From Rhytidiadelphus loreus (taxonomy: Eukaryota > Streptophyta > Bryopsida > Hypnales > Hylocomiaceae), in contig OX344762.1 in assembly GCA_947034895.1 (NCBI GenBank), positions 42,884,760 to 42,948,759 of the forward strand: a stretch of DNA of 64,000 bases. The letters are read 5' to 3'. Positions 1-12,828 of this stretch are shown here, one piece after another. A program made the position numbers and the translations under genes. Numbering within the stretch: the stretch's first letter is position 1; every line of letters starts with the position of its first letter. The notes beneath the pieces were generated by a model that saw nothing but the letters and a program-made list of their open reading frames with translations, did no database searches and was not told where the DNA came from.

Positions 1-827
1 CTGCGGATACAACCTAAGGATGTAAGGCCAGGAACACTTGGTGAGCTTAGAAAAAAACTGAGGATATAAGCTGACAATGTAAACTGAAGATAAACATGAG
101 GATATAAGGTGAGGAAATAAGATGAGAATGTAAACTGAGGGGACACGTTTAAAAAAACTAAGCATTACAATTGAGCATATTGCACTAAGAGGCGGAGCTA
201 AGATGGGTCAAAGAGTGAACTCACCTAACCATGCTGTTACCAAGCAATGGAGTCCCAAGTAAAAGAAATTCATGGAATACTGCACAAGCAAAAATATGTG
301 GTAAATCAAGATATTATTATCTCCAGACTCCTACATTGTTGCAATCTCCAATCATTCTTCAGCAGTTACAAGAACCCACCCCTCTCCACAGTACATAGCA
401 ACCAAAAAAAAGCCACAAACTCAGACATTCACTAAGAGACATCCCAACCGTCTATCTTCTACCTGTAGCTTTTGGTACTTCCCACCTAAGATGTGCTCAA
501 GATTGGGCACAAAAAGAATCTAGATTTCTTTTCCAACAGTGTCAAGGCAGCTCCTCATGAATGCGATGATCCTCACAATCATATTGTTAAGAGTGCAAGA
601 CTTGCATTCTGCAAGAAGAGGACTGGTGATCTCAAACAATTTGATTTGTTAGGCCTAACTCTACGAACCGGCTAGTATTATTAACAAAATTTGGGACTCA
701 CAATCGGGTAAAGCTCAAAATGGGAAGAAAAAGGAGAATTTTGCAGTTGAAAGTTGCGCACTTTGACACCACCGATTATGATCTTAATGAACGCTAAATG
801 ACAAAGAAAAGGATGCAGAATTAATAC

Positions 828-1558
828 CCGAGCAACTTCGGCAGTCTGCTTCTTGGGATCAAACATACTATGGCCAAGATCATTGATGAGCCGGGAGAAG
901 TAAATGAAGAACACAGGAACAGCTGCCCCATGAAGAACCGCCGCAGTGCCCCCCACAACCATCAGCACATAATCCACCCTGTCTGCAAACAAGAACAACT
1001 TGTGGTAGGCAGCTCTTTGTTTCCCCTTCCGCTTCTTTTTCTTGGCCCTTTCTGGTGTCCTAGATTGCGACTGTTGCTTCGGTGAAGGTGTTCGCAGTGT
1101 TTGAAGACCCACGGCCTCATAATCATAATGAACTGTACGTATGCACAACAAATGTCACATGACTCAACAAGAGTGACGAAAGAGTATCTGAATTAGGTCA
1201 AGACCGGCAAAATTGAGTACAAACTTAACCCCTACAAGACTGAGACTTCATGGTTCTTAAATGACCAATTTGTGTGCAAAATATAATTCAGACAGCGACA
1301 AAGATATGTGTTGGTCAAAAAATTAATATAAACTTGATCAAAAGAAAGTCCCTACATGACCCTTTCAGAAGTGCAAATAAAAACATGAAGCCCATTTTGA
1401 TTTTCTTGGTCATTTAGGGTTAAGAAGAGTAACGGACTTTGCCGTGTGAGCTTACTTGTACTTGGAGCGCTTTGGCTTAAGGAATTCTCAATCATCGATT
1501 TCCGCTTATCCTTCACGCGGGACTCTAATTCGGCGGAGTTCAATTCAGGTATCTCCAT
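828..1558 (-). CDS. ABC transporter subfamily B (MDR/P-glycoprotein type), 5' end only
   Basis: N-terminal part of a full-size ABCB exporter of the plant plasma-membrane type (family members move auxin and other hydrophobic compounds). Exon 1 is 1558-1456 (ATG at 1558-1556) and exon 2 is 1132-828; the intron has GT at 1455-1454 and AG at 1134-1133, and the joined frame stays open for 136 residues. The product has a Ser/Lys-rich head, a basic cluster (KKKKRKGKQR) and then the family signature leading into the first membrane helix (FLFADRVDYVLMVVGG, then HGAAVPVFFIYFSRLINDLG). Exon 2 ends at CGG|GTATTA after AEVAR, a usual ABCB exon boundary. I find no following exon in 1-820, so the rest (remaining membrane helices, both ATPase domains) should lie beyond the left edge; a 5'-only relic cannot be excluded. 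It is divergent from the L21 gene. Family call firm; ABCB1 versus ABCB19 type not decidable. Confidence 0.85.
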
Positions 1559-2579
1559 CTTTATCCGAATGGAGTGCCTGATATCAGATCGACTCACACA
1601 AGTCCTCAACTCCCGAGTAAGATTTAAAGCCGGGTCTAAAGACCATGGTAACTTAATTAATAGGTGGAATCAAAATTCAAATTCAGGTTCGTGCTCAAAA
1701 CCAAATACATTGTTGGAAAGCTCCTCAAAATGCGCTTCTAATCAGCTAAAACGTACGTCCTAATTCCAAGTATTGACATCACAACAAGCAGTCGAAGGTA
1801 CACATCGAATATGATAGCATACACCTAACAAGTAGTTTTGTTGTTGTTGACAGTTCTGGGTCAAATCAGTGAATGATAGTTTGTTGAAAAGTTATGAAAA
1901 ATTCGGTTCTAACAAGCTATTACTCTCATATTATGGGTTTGATATTGGAGTGACTAATAAAAGTTTTCTAGCTAGGGTTTCACATGACATAGCATTTATA
2001 TCCGGCGTTCCAGTTTATTCAAACAGCGACGACATGCGAAAAGTCAGTCAGTGTAACTCATTATTGAATTCCAATGCAAAAATGGCATCAAACCCTAAAC
2101 CTAACTGATGAAGCAAACGTAACGTTTGCAACCTGAGTTTGAGAAGCTTCGGAGATTGCCGCGGTTGCAAAGATTCCTATCGTATAATCAGTGCTGATCA
2201 TCAGGTCGAATGAACATGTGCCTTCCAAAGTTCCCTTGGTGAAGTTCCCAATCAATGGAACATCGTCTCTCTCCTTCCGCAATTTCCGAAAGCCCTAAAC
2301 CCTGAAGGTGATCATTTTTGGCTCTTACACTTGACTCACCTCAATCAAACTCTCGCTTTGAGCAATGTGATGGTACAGCTTCGGGCTGGTTTTAGGGTTC
2401 CCCAGGCAGGGGTTATATGGGCAGGTCTTAAGATCGTTTAGGGTTTGTTGAATGTGGCAGTTCTGGGGGTTGCATCATTTTGCATGGAAGAAAATTTTGG
2501 GTCAAAAGAAATGCAGCGAGGAGGAACTGTATGAGTTTAAAATTTTGTTAAGAGTGTCGCTGTGAGGGACCCTTTCACG
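1559..2579. promoter_or_regulatory. shared intergenic region of the divergent ABCB / L21 pair
   Basis: About 1 kb separates the ATG of the minus-strand ABCB gene from the ATG of the plus-strand L21 gene, so both promoters and 5' leaders must lie here. Several short open frames occur, but none resembles a known protein and none has convincing splice sites. No clear TATA box was found; this is inference from gene arrangement. Confidence 0.5.
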
Positions 2580-5287
2580 ATGGCTTTGACTTCAGCGCGT
2601 CTGCTCTCACGTAGGGTTTGCAGTAGGATCGGTCTCTCTTCGTTTTCAAATGGTGGTCACTTATCCGCATCTCCTTCGTCCCCGTCAGCCGATGAAGCGC
2701 TGGTGTTGTCAAGATACTTGTCCAGTTTTTCTCTTGCAAATGTGGGCTTGGGTTGCGGGAACGAGGCTGTGAGGTTCAGGGTTTACAGTACCGGCGTAGG
2801 AGAAGGCGGTTCCGAAGAGCAGAAAGTGGACCTGTCGCAATTGGCACCCAAGACACCGATTAAGCCGGCACCACGACCATTCAAACTCAACAACGAGCAA
2901 CGTGAATTGGCAGAGGAGATTGGCTACAAAGTTGTGGATCGCTATACAGAGGAGGATTTTGGGCAGAACAAACGGCCGAAAACCTTCGCAGTCGTTCAGG
3001 TATGTTTCTCTTCCTTCCATTCTTGCGGTGAGATTTGGCAATGAGATATGAAGTTATTAGATCAGTTTAGAAGCAAAGATTTCGTGTTCGAGAAATATTA
3101 ATGTGTATGCAATACATTCTTGCGTTAGCATCCAGAGTTCATACAGCTTTGGTGGTTAGTCTTTCTTGGTAATTAATCAGATTATTAGGTCAGTCTGGAA
3201 GTGAAGATTTCGCAATGTCTACGTGAATGCAAGTCATGGTTATTACATTCTAGATCACTTGTTTTCTGTACTTGAATATTGGTGACCTAGTTTTGCCAAA
3301 TTGTTGCAGAATGTTGGCATTTTCTATTTGTCCAATAATGGTCATAGAGACGCAGTAACAGACTCTTTTAAGTGACATTTTGATAGAGTCGTTATTTCGG
3401 TAGATGTTGGAGCGATTGTGCATAATATTCTTGAGAAGCTGCCTGAGCACCTTGGAATCAATGAAGGATTGAACCAAGGAAAGGAATCCAGATTCCTTCT
3501 GTGCTCAATCTTGCGTCCATGCTATGTTTGCAAAGGTTGCATTCTAATAGATGCTGCGGTGGTGCTGTACAGATCGGCTCTCACCAGTTCAAGGTGTCTC
3601 CAAACGATCTTATATACACTGAGAAGCTGAAGTACTGCGATATCAATGACAAGGTAATTCTAAGGTAGAGGACACTATTTGCGCATTTCAACATATGAAG
3701 GAGTGTCAATTTTGGGAGAACACTATAGAGCTGTTAAAAAATTAATTTGGGTACAAGAAGCAAATCTGTTGAGATTAAATTTTCATCCTTGTGTATGGAT
3801 TTCGTATGCAATCTCTAAGTGGGAGGGTGTAGGCCACTACAAGTGGTAGTAGACATTCGTACCTCCATTCAAAGATCAATGGCCATAAGACATCACTTGT
3901 CCATAAGTCCAAGCAAGTTAATGAACCAAGTTTACAAATAGATGAGTTGTTGGTAACATCATAGGAGATGGGATATGGTCCCTAAGGGTTTTAATATTTT
4001 TATGCCTTATCCTTTGAACGTGATTAGAACAGATTCTGCAACGAGTCTCTTCGTTTATTATGGGGTTGTCATGTAATGCACGCAGTTCTCTTCCTTTCAT
4101 CGCAAGCTAACCGTGTCTGAAATTATTTGTGTGATGAGATCTTCTAAATCTGTCTGTCTGCAGCTGATGCTGAATAAGGTCCTTTTGCTTGGATCAAAAG
4201 ACCAGACTATCATTGGTCGACCTACCGTACCCAAAGCGGCAGTCTTTGCTGTCGTTGAAGAACATGTAAGCAAGAACCTGTGTTTGTTTTCATTTCAAAC
4301 TTCATTCCAAGTATGTGTTTGCAGGAGGATTTCCCTATACTAGAATGTCGTCTCAACCCTCTCTAATTGCACTGCCTCAGGGGGGCTAATGGGCTCCTGT
4401 CAAATGTATTCACATTCAAGTTCTGCAATCAGAGATGTACAGAATATGACAGATTCTCAGGGCATGTTGGGAATGTGCAATTACAGAGTGCAAAAAGAGT
4501 GGGTTGAGTGTATTGTCTGAGATTCTTACTAACTGGATGTGTATATGGCCTTAAAATGCAGGCATTGGATGAGAAAGTGATTATATTCAAGAAAAAGAGA
4601 CGAAAGAATTATCGCAGGACCACTGGTCATCGCCAGGTAAGAATTAGCCTTTACTGATGATGTAAAACTGTAACCAAATTCAGTCCTTGTGGCAGCTTGC
4701 CAAATTTCGGGTAATTATTGGATCTAACATAACATTCTTGAAAAGGCGGAACTTGAAACAACTTGGGCTCATTGAATTCATGGAAAAATGTTTCAATCCA
4801 AGATGCTCGAATCTTTTGACATCCGTCCTCTTACTCCTTGAGTTCAAGAATTTCGAAGACGGACGGCTCTAACATTCCTCTGATATTCCTCGTTTCAATA
4901 GCTCCCAATTGACACTTGTGAGCAAGCAGAAGTATCATGTCGTTGCACTCCATTCTCAGCCATATTGATCGAATCCAATTCATATCTTATTTTTCGGTAT
5001 GCTGTTGTTAGACGAACAGTAAGATGGATGCACACATTGAAGAACTAAGGACTGTTTGGATTGGCTACAATGAGAAAATTGATCAGTGGTTGTTTCTTAC
5101 TGATGGCTTCCGCATACAGGAATTGACACGTCTTAGAATTTTGGAGGTCAAAGGCATAAGTGTGGAAACAGCTTCCTCCCCAACGCCATTGAGGAAAGCG
5201 AAAGCCGCCTCTTCGTCCAAGGTGAAAGAAGCATCATCTAGAGCAGATTCCAAAACCGAAAGTTGTCCTTCACCTGTTTTGGCTTGA
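2580..5287 (+). CDS. RPL21M: mitochondrial large-subunit ribosomal protein L21 (NFD1-like)
   Basis: bL21 protein of the mitochondrial ribosome; the Arabidopsis counterpart is NUCLEAR FUSION DEFECTIVE 1. Five exons: 2580-2999, 3573-3653, 4164-4265, 4562-4636, 5120-5287 (TGA). All introns are GT-AG and all junctions fall between codons; the product is 281 residues. Residues 1 to about 90 are Arg/Ser-rich and acid-poor at the very start (MALTSARLLSRRVCSRIG), as in a mitochondrial presequence. The L21 domain begins at about residue 135 (FAVVQ, then IGSHQFKVSPNDLIYTEKL), continues with NKVLLLGSKDQTIIGRP, and reaches the RNA-binding basic block KKKRRKNYRRTTGHRQ encoded by exon 4. The C-terminal tail of about 40 residues is Ser/Lys-rich and extra to bacterial L21. 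The GTG 18 bases upstream in frame is not needed as a start. Intron 2 (3654-4163) carries a dispersed repeat. Confidence 0.96.
3815..4045 (+). repeat. dispersed repeat inside intron 2 of the L21 gene
   Basis: This stretch (GTGGGAGGGTGTAGGCCA near its start; a segment with GATGAGTTGTTGGTAAC; then TATGGTCCCTAAGGGTTTTA) matches 56990-57230 upstream of the sugar-transporter gene in the same order and orientation, with many substitutions. It looks like two old copies of one non-coding repeat. No terminal inverted repeats or target duplications are evident, so the type is unknown. Confidence 0.55.
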
Positions 5288-5615
5288 GAGCAGTACGCAG
5301 AATTTGCACATTAGTGCAACAATTTTTATGCTTTGATTATTATTAAACTGTGACCCCTTCGGTGGCTTCTTTCTCTTGAGGTGCGATCATGGTTTGCACG
5401 ACGAATTGTATGCTCAAAGAATAAATACTTCCTGCCGTGTGTGTCTAGGCATGTGCTGTGAGCTTCTTCCACACAGAATTTACTAAGAATATACAGTATT
5501 ATTATCTGTTAATTCTGTGTCGTGAAGCTGCATCATCAGTACGGTAATCTAGTGTGTTCAGCACTGAGGAGGTTTTTATAAAGAGTTTGTACTGGAAAAG
5601 GATCTCTAGCAGCAG

Positions 5616-5776
5616 GGCTTGTGAATAGCCTTGTCTGAGAATCGGTTTGTCAAATAAGTTTATGTTGCATGGCTTGCGAGAGCTTTGTCTGAGAATCGGT
5701 TTTTCAAATAATTTATGTCACATGGCTTGTGAAAGTCTTGTCTGAGAATCTGTTTGTCAAATAATTTATGTTTCAT
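5616..5776 (+). repeat. three tandem copies of a 53-55 bp unit downstream of L21
   Basis: Copies at 5616-5670, 5671-5723 and 5724-5776. Each starts GGCTTG, contains TTGTCTGAGAATC, and ends with ATTTATGTNNCAT or a close variant. They begin about 330 bases after the L21 stop and may be in the 3' untranslated region or just beyond it. Confidence 0.85.
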
Positions 5777-8700
5777 TTGGTACGACTCATTTGACATAAC
5801 ATTCTCTAGTAGGACACTCCATATTCTCTAATGACACATTCTGTAATTGCCCACTCCATATAGATCATGTGTATGCATCTGAAGGAACAGAATTCCACAT
5901 TTCATGTTTTGGACACATTTTAGAGAGGTTTATGGACAATAGCCATAGCAAATCTTTAATTGAGCAAAGTCATGCCAAAGCAAATCAAGCAAAATTAAAA
6001 TGGTGTTACTATGGTTCATTAGATTGAGGAGCTTGTTCAGATTGAGTTAACCCTGGAACACACTGGGCTGGTCACCATGCAAATTATCTTTTGGGGTATT
6101 GTATGAACCACTTGCTTATTAACCCCAAAGTGACATCCAATTTCCAGGTGGGCATTGAACTGAAAAGAGTTGCTCAAATATAAACGTTACTTTGATAGCA
6201 TTTGAGGACTTCCAGATGCATCTGACCATTCAATCCAATCGATCGTTTGCACCTGTACGTCGTCAAAAAAAATCAACCCTAAAATCCTCTTTCATGTTGC
6301 TTTTTTCTTCCCATTTAGGATGGTATAGTGCATCAAAAAATCACTGATTCGGCACAAAAGTTCATGTCGGGGTCGTTTCACCTATGGAGGACATTGAAAT
6401 AGCGCTAACAATAAACTAAAAAGTTCTAGACTGCAACATAATCTACTGAGTCCACTTGAGAAAATTGAAAAAAACTTCAAATCCTCGCCGCACACGAATG
6501 ACGTAAGACAAGCATGTCCACGTGGTGACTTCCACATCCTTGAATTTCAAAAAAAAATACAAAGGGAGAGCACATATTTTGGATAATCGCTTTGGTGCAA
6601 CTCAAAATCTTTCAAGTACAAGTAGTGAAAAAAAAATTGAAGTGAATTGGACGCTCCAATTTGTAGTTTTTGGACAGAAAACACCCAACACTACCAAACT
6701 CCTTCATGAACCCTAATGCTTACTTGGCGTGGCTCACAACACTAGTTTTTTGGTAGTCCTAAAATTCAAATGCGTCCCAAAAATTGAGAATTCATCAGAT
6801 TATTGAATGGAAGATGGCATTGGGAAGAATTCTCGAAGATCTACCAGACATTTGTAGAATACTTTTTCAATTGATGCCTCGAACTGTAAGTTCTATCCTC
6901 CCAAAAAATTGCAAGGACACTTTATGTCCTGTTTGACACTTTGGGGTTAAGAAAACCCAAGAGTGCTCACTGGAGGTTTGCAATGACATTACAAGCTTAA
7001 CTTTATGAAACAAGGTGTTGAGAAATCAAAATTTTAGAGTGTATTCATACAATGTTCAAAATGTAATTTACAAGTTTAACTTTATAAAACAAGGTGTTAA
7101 GAATTCAAAATTTCTAAGTGTATTCATACAATGTCCAAAATGCATTGGAATCATTTCTCAAATTCCATATTCAACAAGGCAATTTGTCACTTTAATAAAA
7201 TAAAAACTAGAACAATATTTTGTAGTTGACAATTGTTGAAGATAGAACAATCAAATGTGCTTGACAAGTATGTTAGATGAGTATGTTGAATGAGTATCCT
7301 CTATCACAAATTGTACTTTAGCATAATAAATGGTACAATTTTTTCTTTTCTTTTGCACATTAGGAGACTTGCATTTGCTTGAAAGTTAATACCTGAATGT
7401 CCAAGGCACTATATTTTGGTGTCAACTAAACTTTAAAAGTAAATAAAATCTTACCAAAGTATTAGTTTTTAGTTGAATATGCTTTAAAATCTATTTTAAG
7501 CATCAAAAATCCGATTTTGAAAAAATATATGTATATAATTTTCCCATTGAGGATTTTGTACAAGTATATTCACTGCAAATCTTGATTTTTTTAGTCACTA
7601 AAAGATGAGCCTCGAGTATGCAAGTCCTCATGGGGGAAATCAAATTGAAAATTCATTTAATAAAATTGTAGACCAAATTTTGAGAAGTTGTAAATCAATT
7701 ATAGCTATGTATGTTATGTTCTTTAGCCTCATGTTTTTTCATGACTTCAATTTTAGATTTGACAAGTAAAAAGAAGAATGAAAGACTTCAAATCACTTTC
7801 AATCCATAAGTGATATAATTGTTGTGTTTTCTTTTCCCATGTGATCCATAACATGTCTAGTTTGAATTCATACAGTTCCAATTTTAATAAAATTGATCAA
7901 ACTCATCAAAGCTTGGGCTTTTAGTTTTAGTTTTCAGCAAACGGCAAGGCCCACGTACTGAGGCCTTTCCAGACAATTTTTCTTTGCAGACTTCCATAGC
8001 CAATTTCGGGGAACTAAAGACCTTCATGTTTGCTTGCAATCAAAGACTTTTGCAAAACAAGTCTAGTAAACTTAGAACCGTCCTACATGTAAGTACAGGC
8101 TCTAAAAACAAAAGGAAGATCATGTTCAATTCAACAATGACTAAGCTTAATACTAGTCAACCTTAACAAACTGTACAAAAATAATCCATAGCTGGTACAA
8201 GCATAGAAAAGAGCAAATTGGTGCAAAGGGGAAAGCATTTCTTGAAAGACTTGAATGATCCTGGAATTGCACTCTACAATTGAAGAAGAGGAACGAAGTT
8301 TTTTCACCCAATGTTTGGGGAGAATCGTTGGTTAGTTCATTGTTATTGTTAGGGGCAGGGTGAACTGACTCATCTGCGAGGGAACACGCTGAAATTTTTT
8401 TATTTGCTCACGCATGATAAAATTTGCAAATTTTGAATTCATAGTGGAATTGGTAAAAAAACTAGTAAAAAAAACTATGAAATTTCTATTCAGAGTAAAA
8501 ATATAGAGAAAAAACTAGATTCAGTACTTGAAAAATCAATTCAATATGGGAATTAAAGGGGGAAAAAAATAGCTAGTACAACTCAAAAAATATTCTGAAC
8601 ATTGTTTTCACCAACTTGAATAAGGAGACTATTGGGGTAGCTTTATAGCTTAATTTAAGAAGTAAATAAACCAAAATGAATAAAGTCAAGTTTATTAGAA

Positions 8701-8787
8701 AATTGATGAACAGGTAGCCAAATCAAGTGGAAAAATCTAATATATTTGATGTAAATATCAATCTCAACCATGTAGGAAATTATGTTG
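5777..8787. other. gene-free AT-rich stretch with one decayed TTAA element
   Basis: No open frame here resembles a protein. A fragment near 6045-6123 resembles the 222-bp TTAA element described at 18751 (it shares the CTGGTCACCAT segment). 7386-7925 is a decayed copy of the 650-bp TTAA family: its start (TTAATACCTGAATGTCCAAG) and interior phrases such as TTTGTACAAGTATATTCACT correspond to the copies at 35720 and 49698. 8352-8460 contains half of a foldback unit (GGGTGAACTGACTCATCTGC). Confidence 0.5.
7386..7925 (+). mobile_element. decayed non-autonomous TTAA element, family C copy 3
   Basis: Shares order and wording with the better copies at 35720-36406 and 49698-50350: an initial AAGGCACTATATTTTGGTGTC, a central AAATTCATTTAATAAAATTG block and a late AACATGTCTAGTTTGAATTC block. 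The right end is too worn to place exactly. Non-coding. Confidence 0.5.
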
Positions 8788-9043
8788 TAAGGTGGGTACA
8801 CCCAAAATCACACCCTACCTAAAACCACCATCATCACTCTGTGTACATCTCCAAAATCAATATCTACATATGTTGAAGAAATGATTTTATAACATCTACC
8901 AAAAAAAGTTTTGCCCCTTCATAACTTTTGCATATAGTATCCAAATGTCACTTGCCAACAAGAAAATATGGAAATTTGACCAGTCTAATACTAATAACTA
9001 GATACAATAGCAAAAAGTGGCGATTTGGGGGATAACCACCTTA
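8788..9043 (+). mobile_element. MITE family A, copy 1 (TAAGGTGGGTA termini)
   Basis: About 256 bp, non-coding, with inverted ends TAAGGTGGGTACACCC and GGGGGATAACCACCTTA. Related copies lie at 12829-13360 (interrupted), 30672-30971 (reverse) and 31641-31917. Common internal phrases include TACATCTCCAAAATC, AACTTTTGCATA.AGTATCCAAATG-like text and AAAAAGTGGCG near the right end. Superfamily not determined. Confidence 0.7.
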
Positions 9044-10980
9044 AAAGCATCCAAAAAACTTCTCATATTCTTGAACATAAAACAAAGACAACATAAAATC
9101 CCTTATATTGTGTACTAACCAAAATATTGTTCAATACAAAGTACTAAAATATGCTCAATCAGTGATATATTGCAGTGAAAGAATGGTAAAATTAGTTGGA
9201 TTGCTTAAAAGCAATGACCTCAGTCACATAATCCAAAACTCCCCCCACTTTTGTTGTTGAAATTTCATGTAATTCAAAAAATTCCTAGGCTTGCCACTCG
9301 TGAGAAGTGAAGCATTGGCCTCCAATGTATGCTCAATGCATGTCTATTGAAATGAAAAATGTTCCACAAGCGACTCATACAAAATCTGAATGCGAGAAAT
9401 ATACTTGATGGCTACATGGTCCGACAATTGGAGTGGGACCATCTATCATGCACTTTAATAAAAATTGCGTATGCTTGATCATTAGCATCCTTCCTCTAGT
9501 CTCCTTGTGGAATTAAGTCAATTGTTAAGTGGAGCCCATCAACTCCATCCCAATCTACTTCCCACACTTTGAGAGAAATGATTTAGATCATTATGGTGAG
9601 AAAAAAATCATATTCTTATCTTTATTGATAAAGTGTGGTGATGACCGTTGTGTCATCATTGAAGCTAAGTTTAGTGACACTTGGTGCTTAAACCGAGTGT
9701 TTTGCTCTAGCAGGCTTCACTTCTCAAGATAAATACTTTCTCCTCCTTCCTTCAACTCCCCCAAGGGATCCGGATTGAGTTGTATCCCCTTTTTCTTTAT
9801 GTCTTGCAAGCCGTCCCTTTCAGAGGGAAAAAAAAATATTGATTTATTGCTAAAGTAACCCTCATTTAAGTGCCTAGATTCTTTCTTGAATTGTTGCTTA
9901 TATCTTTATAAACATATTTTATTTACCTCAATTTCATCAAATGTGTCATCCATAATCATGTGTGGTTTTTAAAAAGTCAAGCATTGGTTTGGATGAATGA
10001 GAAGTTCTGTGGTATTAAAAAAAAAGTCCCTAGAACCTCTGGATGATGAACACAAGAGTATCGTGGGGGCCATTAATAAGCGTATCACAATCAACACCAA
10101 CAAGTTGATTCACCGACTTGCAATGCAATTCCAAGCAAACCACATGATGTCAAATCTTGTATAATGGGCTGCCGACCGCAGAAGCATAGAATCAAGTGCA
10201 CTGAATTGGAAAGCAAGCCAGGCTTGTAAGTTGGAGATCTAGATCCAGATCATAAACCACTGCCAAAAAAAAACTCCCATTCATTTTCCAGGGGAGATTA
10301 CAGAACATAATCATCGAAAAAAAACACCAAAAAACACCCCACCAAAAACATGAGAGTTAATCGTATAGCGAACCCCAATTCGTAGAAAGGGGGTGTCACC
10401 CAGGAAGGTTTTAACTGAAAAAATAGTACGGAGTACAAAAGAAACACAACACCAAACTCCATCGCTTCGTACCCCAATTTCGGTGCTTCAAGGAGTTTCC
10501 ATCCTATGTTTTCAGCTCTCAAACTCCGGCTCCTGGTTCCTCATTGCACACACTTTACGATGGACTCTGTCAGTATTATCAGCATGACGGATGATATCGT
10601 ATGATTTTTTTTTCATCCACAATCTTTGAGCTCATCCATTTCTTGGCGGTTGGTTGCCGTGTCCATCACCAAACTTATTAATTATTGGGTGTGAGCGTAG
10701 TGGCTCCCTCGGAAAGAGCAGCAGTTCGTTCGTTCGTTCCCACGGCGAACTGGATCTCACTCACTCATTTTTCAACTAGATCCGTGTCAGTCGAGCATCT
10801 TCAATTGCAAGTGCCGACATTCTCACGCCGGAGTATTTTTGTATTATTATTAGATTCGGAAGCCCTAAAGCCCACTGCCGGAATTGCAGTGGACCCCAAG
10901 TGGGGAATGTACCCAAAAGAGGAAAAGGAAAAAAGGAAAAAGAAAAAGAAGAAGAAGCTGCCTTTTCAAGATCAGGATGG
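9044..10980. other. gene-free stretch
   Basis: Short open frames only; none is recognisable. 10908-10965 is purine-rich (runs of GGAAAAAG and AAGAAG), which gives the 102-residue open frame over 10685-10993 its Lys-rich tail; I regard that frame as chance. Confidence 0.5.
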
Positions 10981-11054
10981 ATTGACCCGGTAAATGTAAA
11001 AAAAAGCCCCCTATTTTGGGCCGTTTTAGGGTATATTCTAAACTTTCCTAAACT

Positions 11055-11265
11055 AATTTGGGGTCTCTGATCGCAAAAATGAATTAAAATTTTGCAAAAA
11101 AATCACGTGTGAAAAATAAATAATTCTAGGGTTTGCCCGCAAGGCCGAGCGAGGGGGTCATTTCACCCTGGCCCCTTTTCAAGATCGGGGTGGATTGACC
11201 CCCCCCCGCTTGGCCCTACGGGCAAACCCTGGAAGTATTCATTTTCTGCACATGAATTTTCAATG
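11055..11265. repeat. foldback (palindromic) element, family K copy 1
   Basis: Inverted arms around a GC-rich core. The left arm contains GGGTTTGCCCGCAAGGCCGA and GCGAGGGGGTCATTTCACCC; the right arm contains GGGGTGGATTGACCCCCC and CTACGGGCAAACCC. The arms pair for about 40 bp with few mismatches and more loosely beyond that. Related to 30226-30671 and 41908-42158. Confidence 0.65.
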
Positions 11266-12828
11266 GGGCCATGGGACATGGAGGAAATGAAAATTATTTT
11301 CTCTGAGAGAGGTTTGACAAAGGACCAGCCAAGGATGCTCGAGTGGTGCGAAATCACTTGTGGGGTAGGTATAAGGTAAACCAACCTATGATAGGCGAAC
11401 TGTCTGATGTAGTCACCTAGAAAATCATGCATTAGAGTCTCACATCAACCCATGACAGATTTTTTTCTCTAATAAATGGGACCAAGGCTGCATTAGGCTA
11501 ATTTGTGGCCATAATCAGTGCCTTGGGAGATGGTTGTGGAATTATTAGTGACTGTCATAGAACACTTACGCCTTTTCTAATTTAAACTGGTAGTAAAAAG
11601 ATAATTTAAAAAAATTCCTTCATGTCATGTCCGTGTTAGGAAATCTGGTAGCCATGTTAGAAAATGTTGTGACTGCACTAGGTGGTAAGATGACCATCAT
11701 GGACACAATTTTCTCTCTGATTTGGGGTAGTCTACAGACTCTTTTGGGCCAACAGGATAGCACACTTCAAAAATTCATGGAAAATTCATTTTTTGTCCAA
11801 AAAATAAAATTCCAGTTGTTTCCTTCATTTCTCACATTTGTATTTGTATGGAAAAAAAATCTGATTTTTTTGGCTAATGGCAACAGGACAAACCACTCAT
11901 TCTGCATGTCATAGGTAGGTTTACCTTAAGGTAGAAGCACCAAAATGTGACACTTAGAGAGCAACTCCACTTCATGCACTTCTGGCGAGACTTCATGTCG
12001 ACCGTAAAATCCTTTTCCGAGAGTGCAGTTGCGTGGCAGGTTCAGTAACGTCCCTACTTCTCACGGCACCTTCACGGCGCATGCACGCTTCATGGCTTGG
12101 CAAGACCTTATCTAGCTTTTTGTTTCCATCATTGGAGACCACTCCCTCCTATCCTGTTTGATTCCATTTGTAGCATGTGAACAATTGGAGAGAAAATCGA
12201 TCCTGAAATAGAAGATTTCAGTCGTTGCTTGAACTCTTGCGTGCTCTCAAAAGACTATGAAAATGGCGTGCGCGGAGGTATGTACTAGCATTGTCCAATA
12301 AAACTAGAAAACCTGTTTGGAGCTCTAAACTGCCGCATCCATGCTACAATACCGGTTACTTTAATGCTTCAAGGTGCGGTGGAGGTGCTCTTATTCAAGA
12401 TTTAGAGATCTTGAGTGTAGGTACAAAATGAAATGATGTGCGCTTGTTAGGAAATGGCTTAGAAAACCAACAAAATTTGGTTTCATATTTTTCCAAGCTT
12501 GTATGAATATAATACAAATTTGTGAAAACAAGTGCATGGATGCAACCTATTGTGAACAATAGACTAATACAAAAATGGACACAAAAACATCCAAAAGCAA
12601 TATACACTAAGCTTGTATCATGCTCATTTTATTGACCAATGCAACCCCCCCCCCCCATCATTTTGTGATACATTCATGAAAACTCACCTATCAACATTGG
12701 GTCCACCTACACTTTAGTTTGGGGCTTATTCTAGGTGTCGATAAAAGACTCTTGTTACATTTGGGTGCACGTACCTTACCAATATAAAACCTAGCGGGTT
12801 TGTTTTTTCCAATTGTGTATTGGTATAA
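11266..12828. other. gene-free stretch
   Basis: No recognisable gene. Contains a homopolymer C tract at about 12646-12656. 12690-12790 has phrases reminiscent of MITE family A (GGGTGCACGTACCTTACC), possibly another fragment. Confidence 0.4.

Noticed and set aside
493..675. 60-residue frame rich in His/Lys near the left edge, considered as an exon
   Set aside because: It starts with GTG, has no clear splice sites, and resembles no protein I know; it also lies where an ABCB intron is expected.
2709..3041. 110-residue minus-strand frame opposite L21 exon 1
   Set aside because: Shadow of the L21 coding exon; no independent evidence.
10685..10993. 102-residue frame with Lys-rich tail
   Set aside because: The tail comes from a purine-rich simple sequence and the remainder has no resemblance to known proteins.
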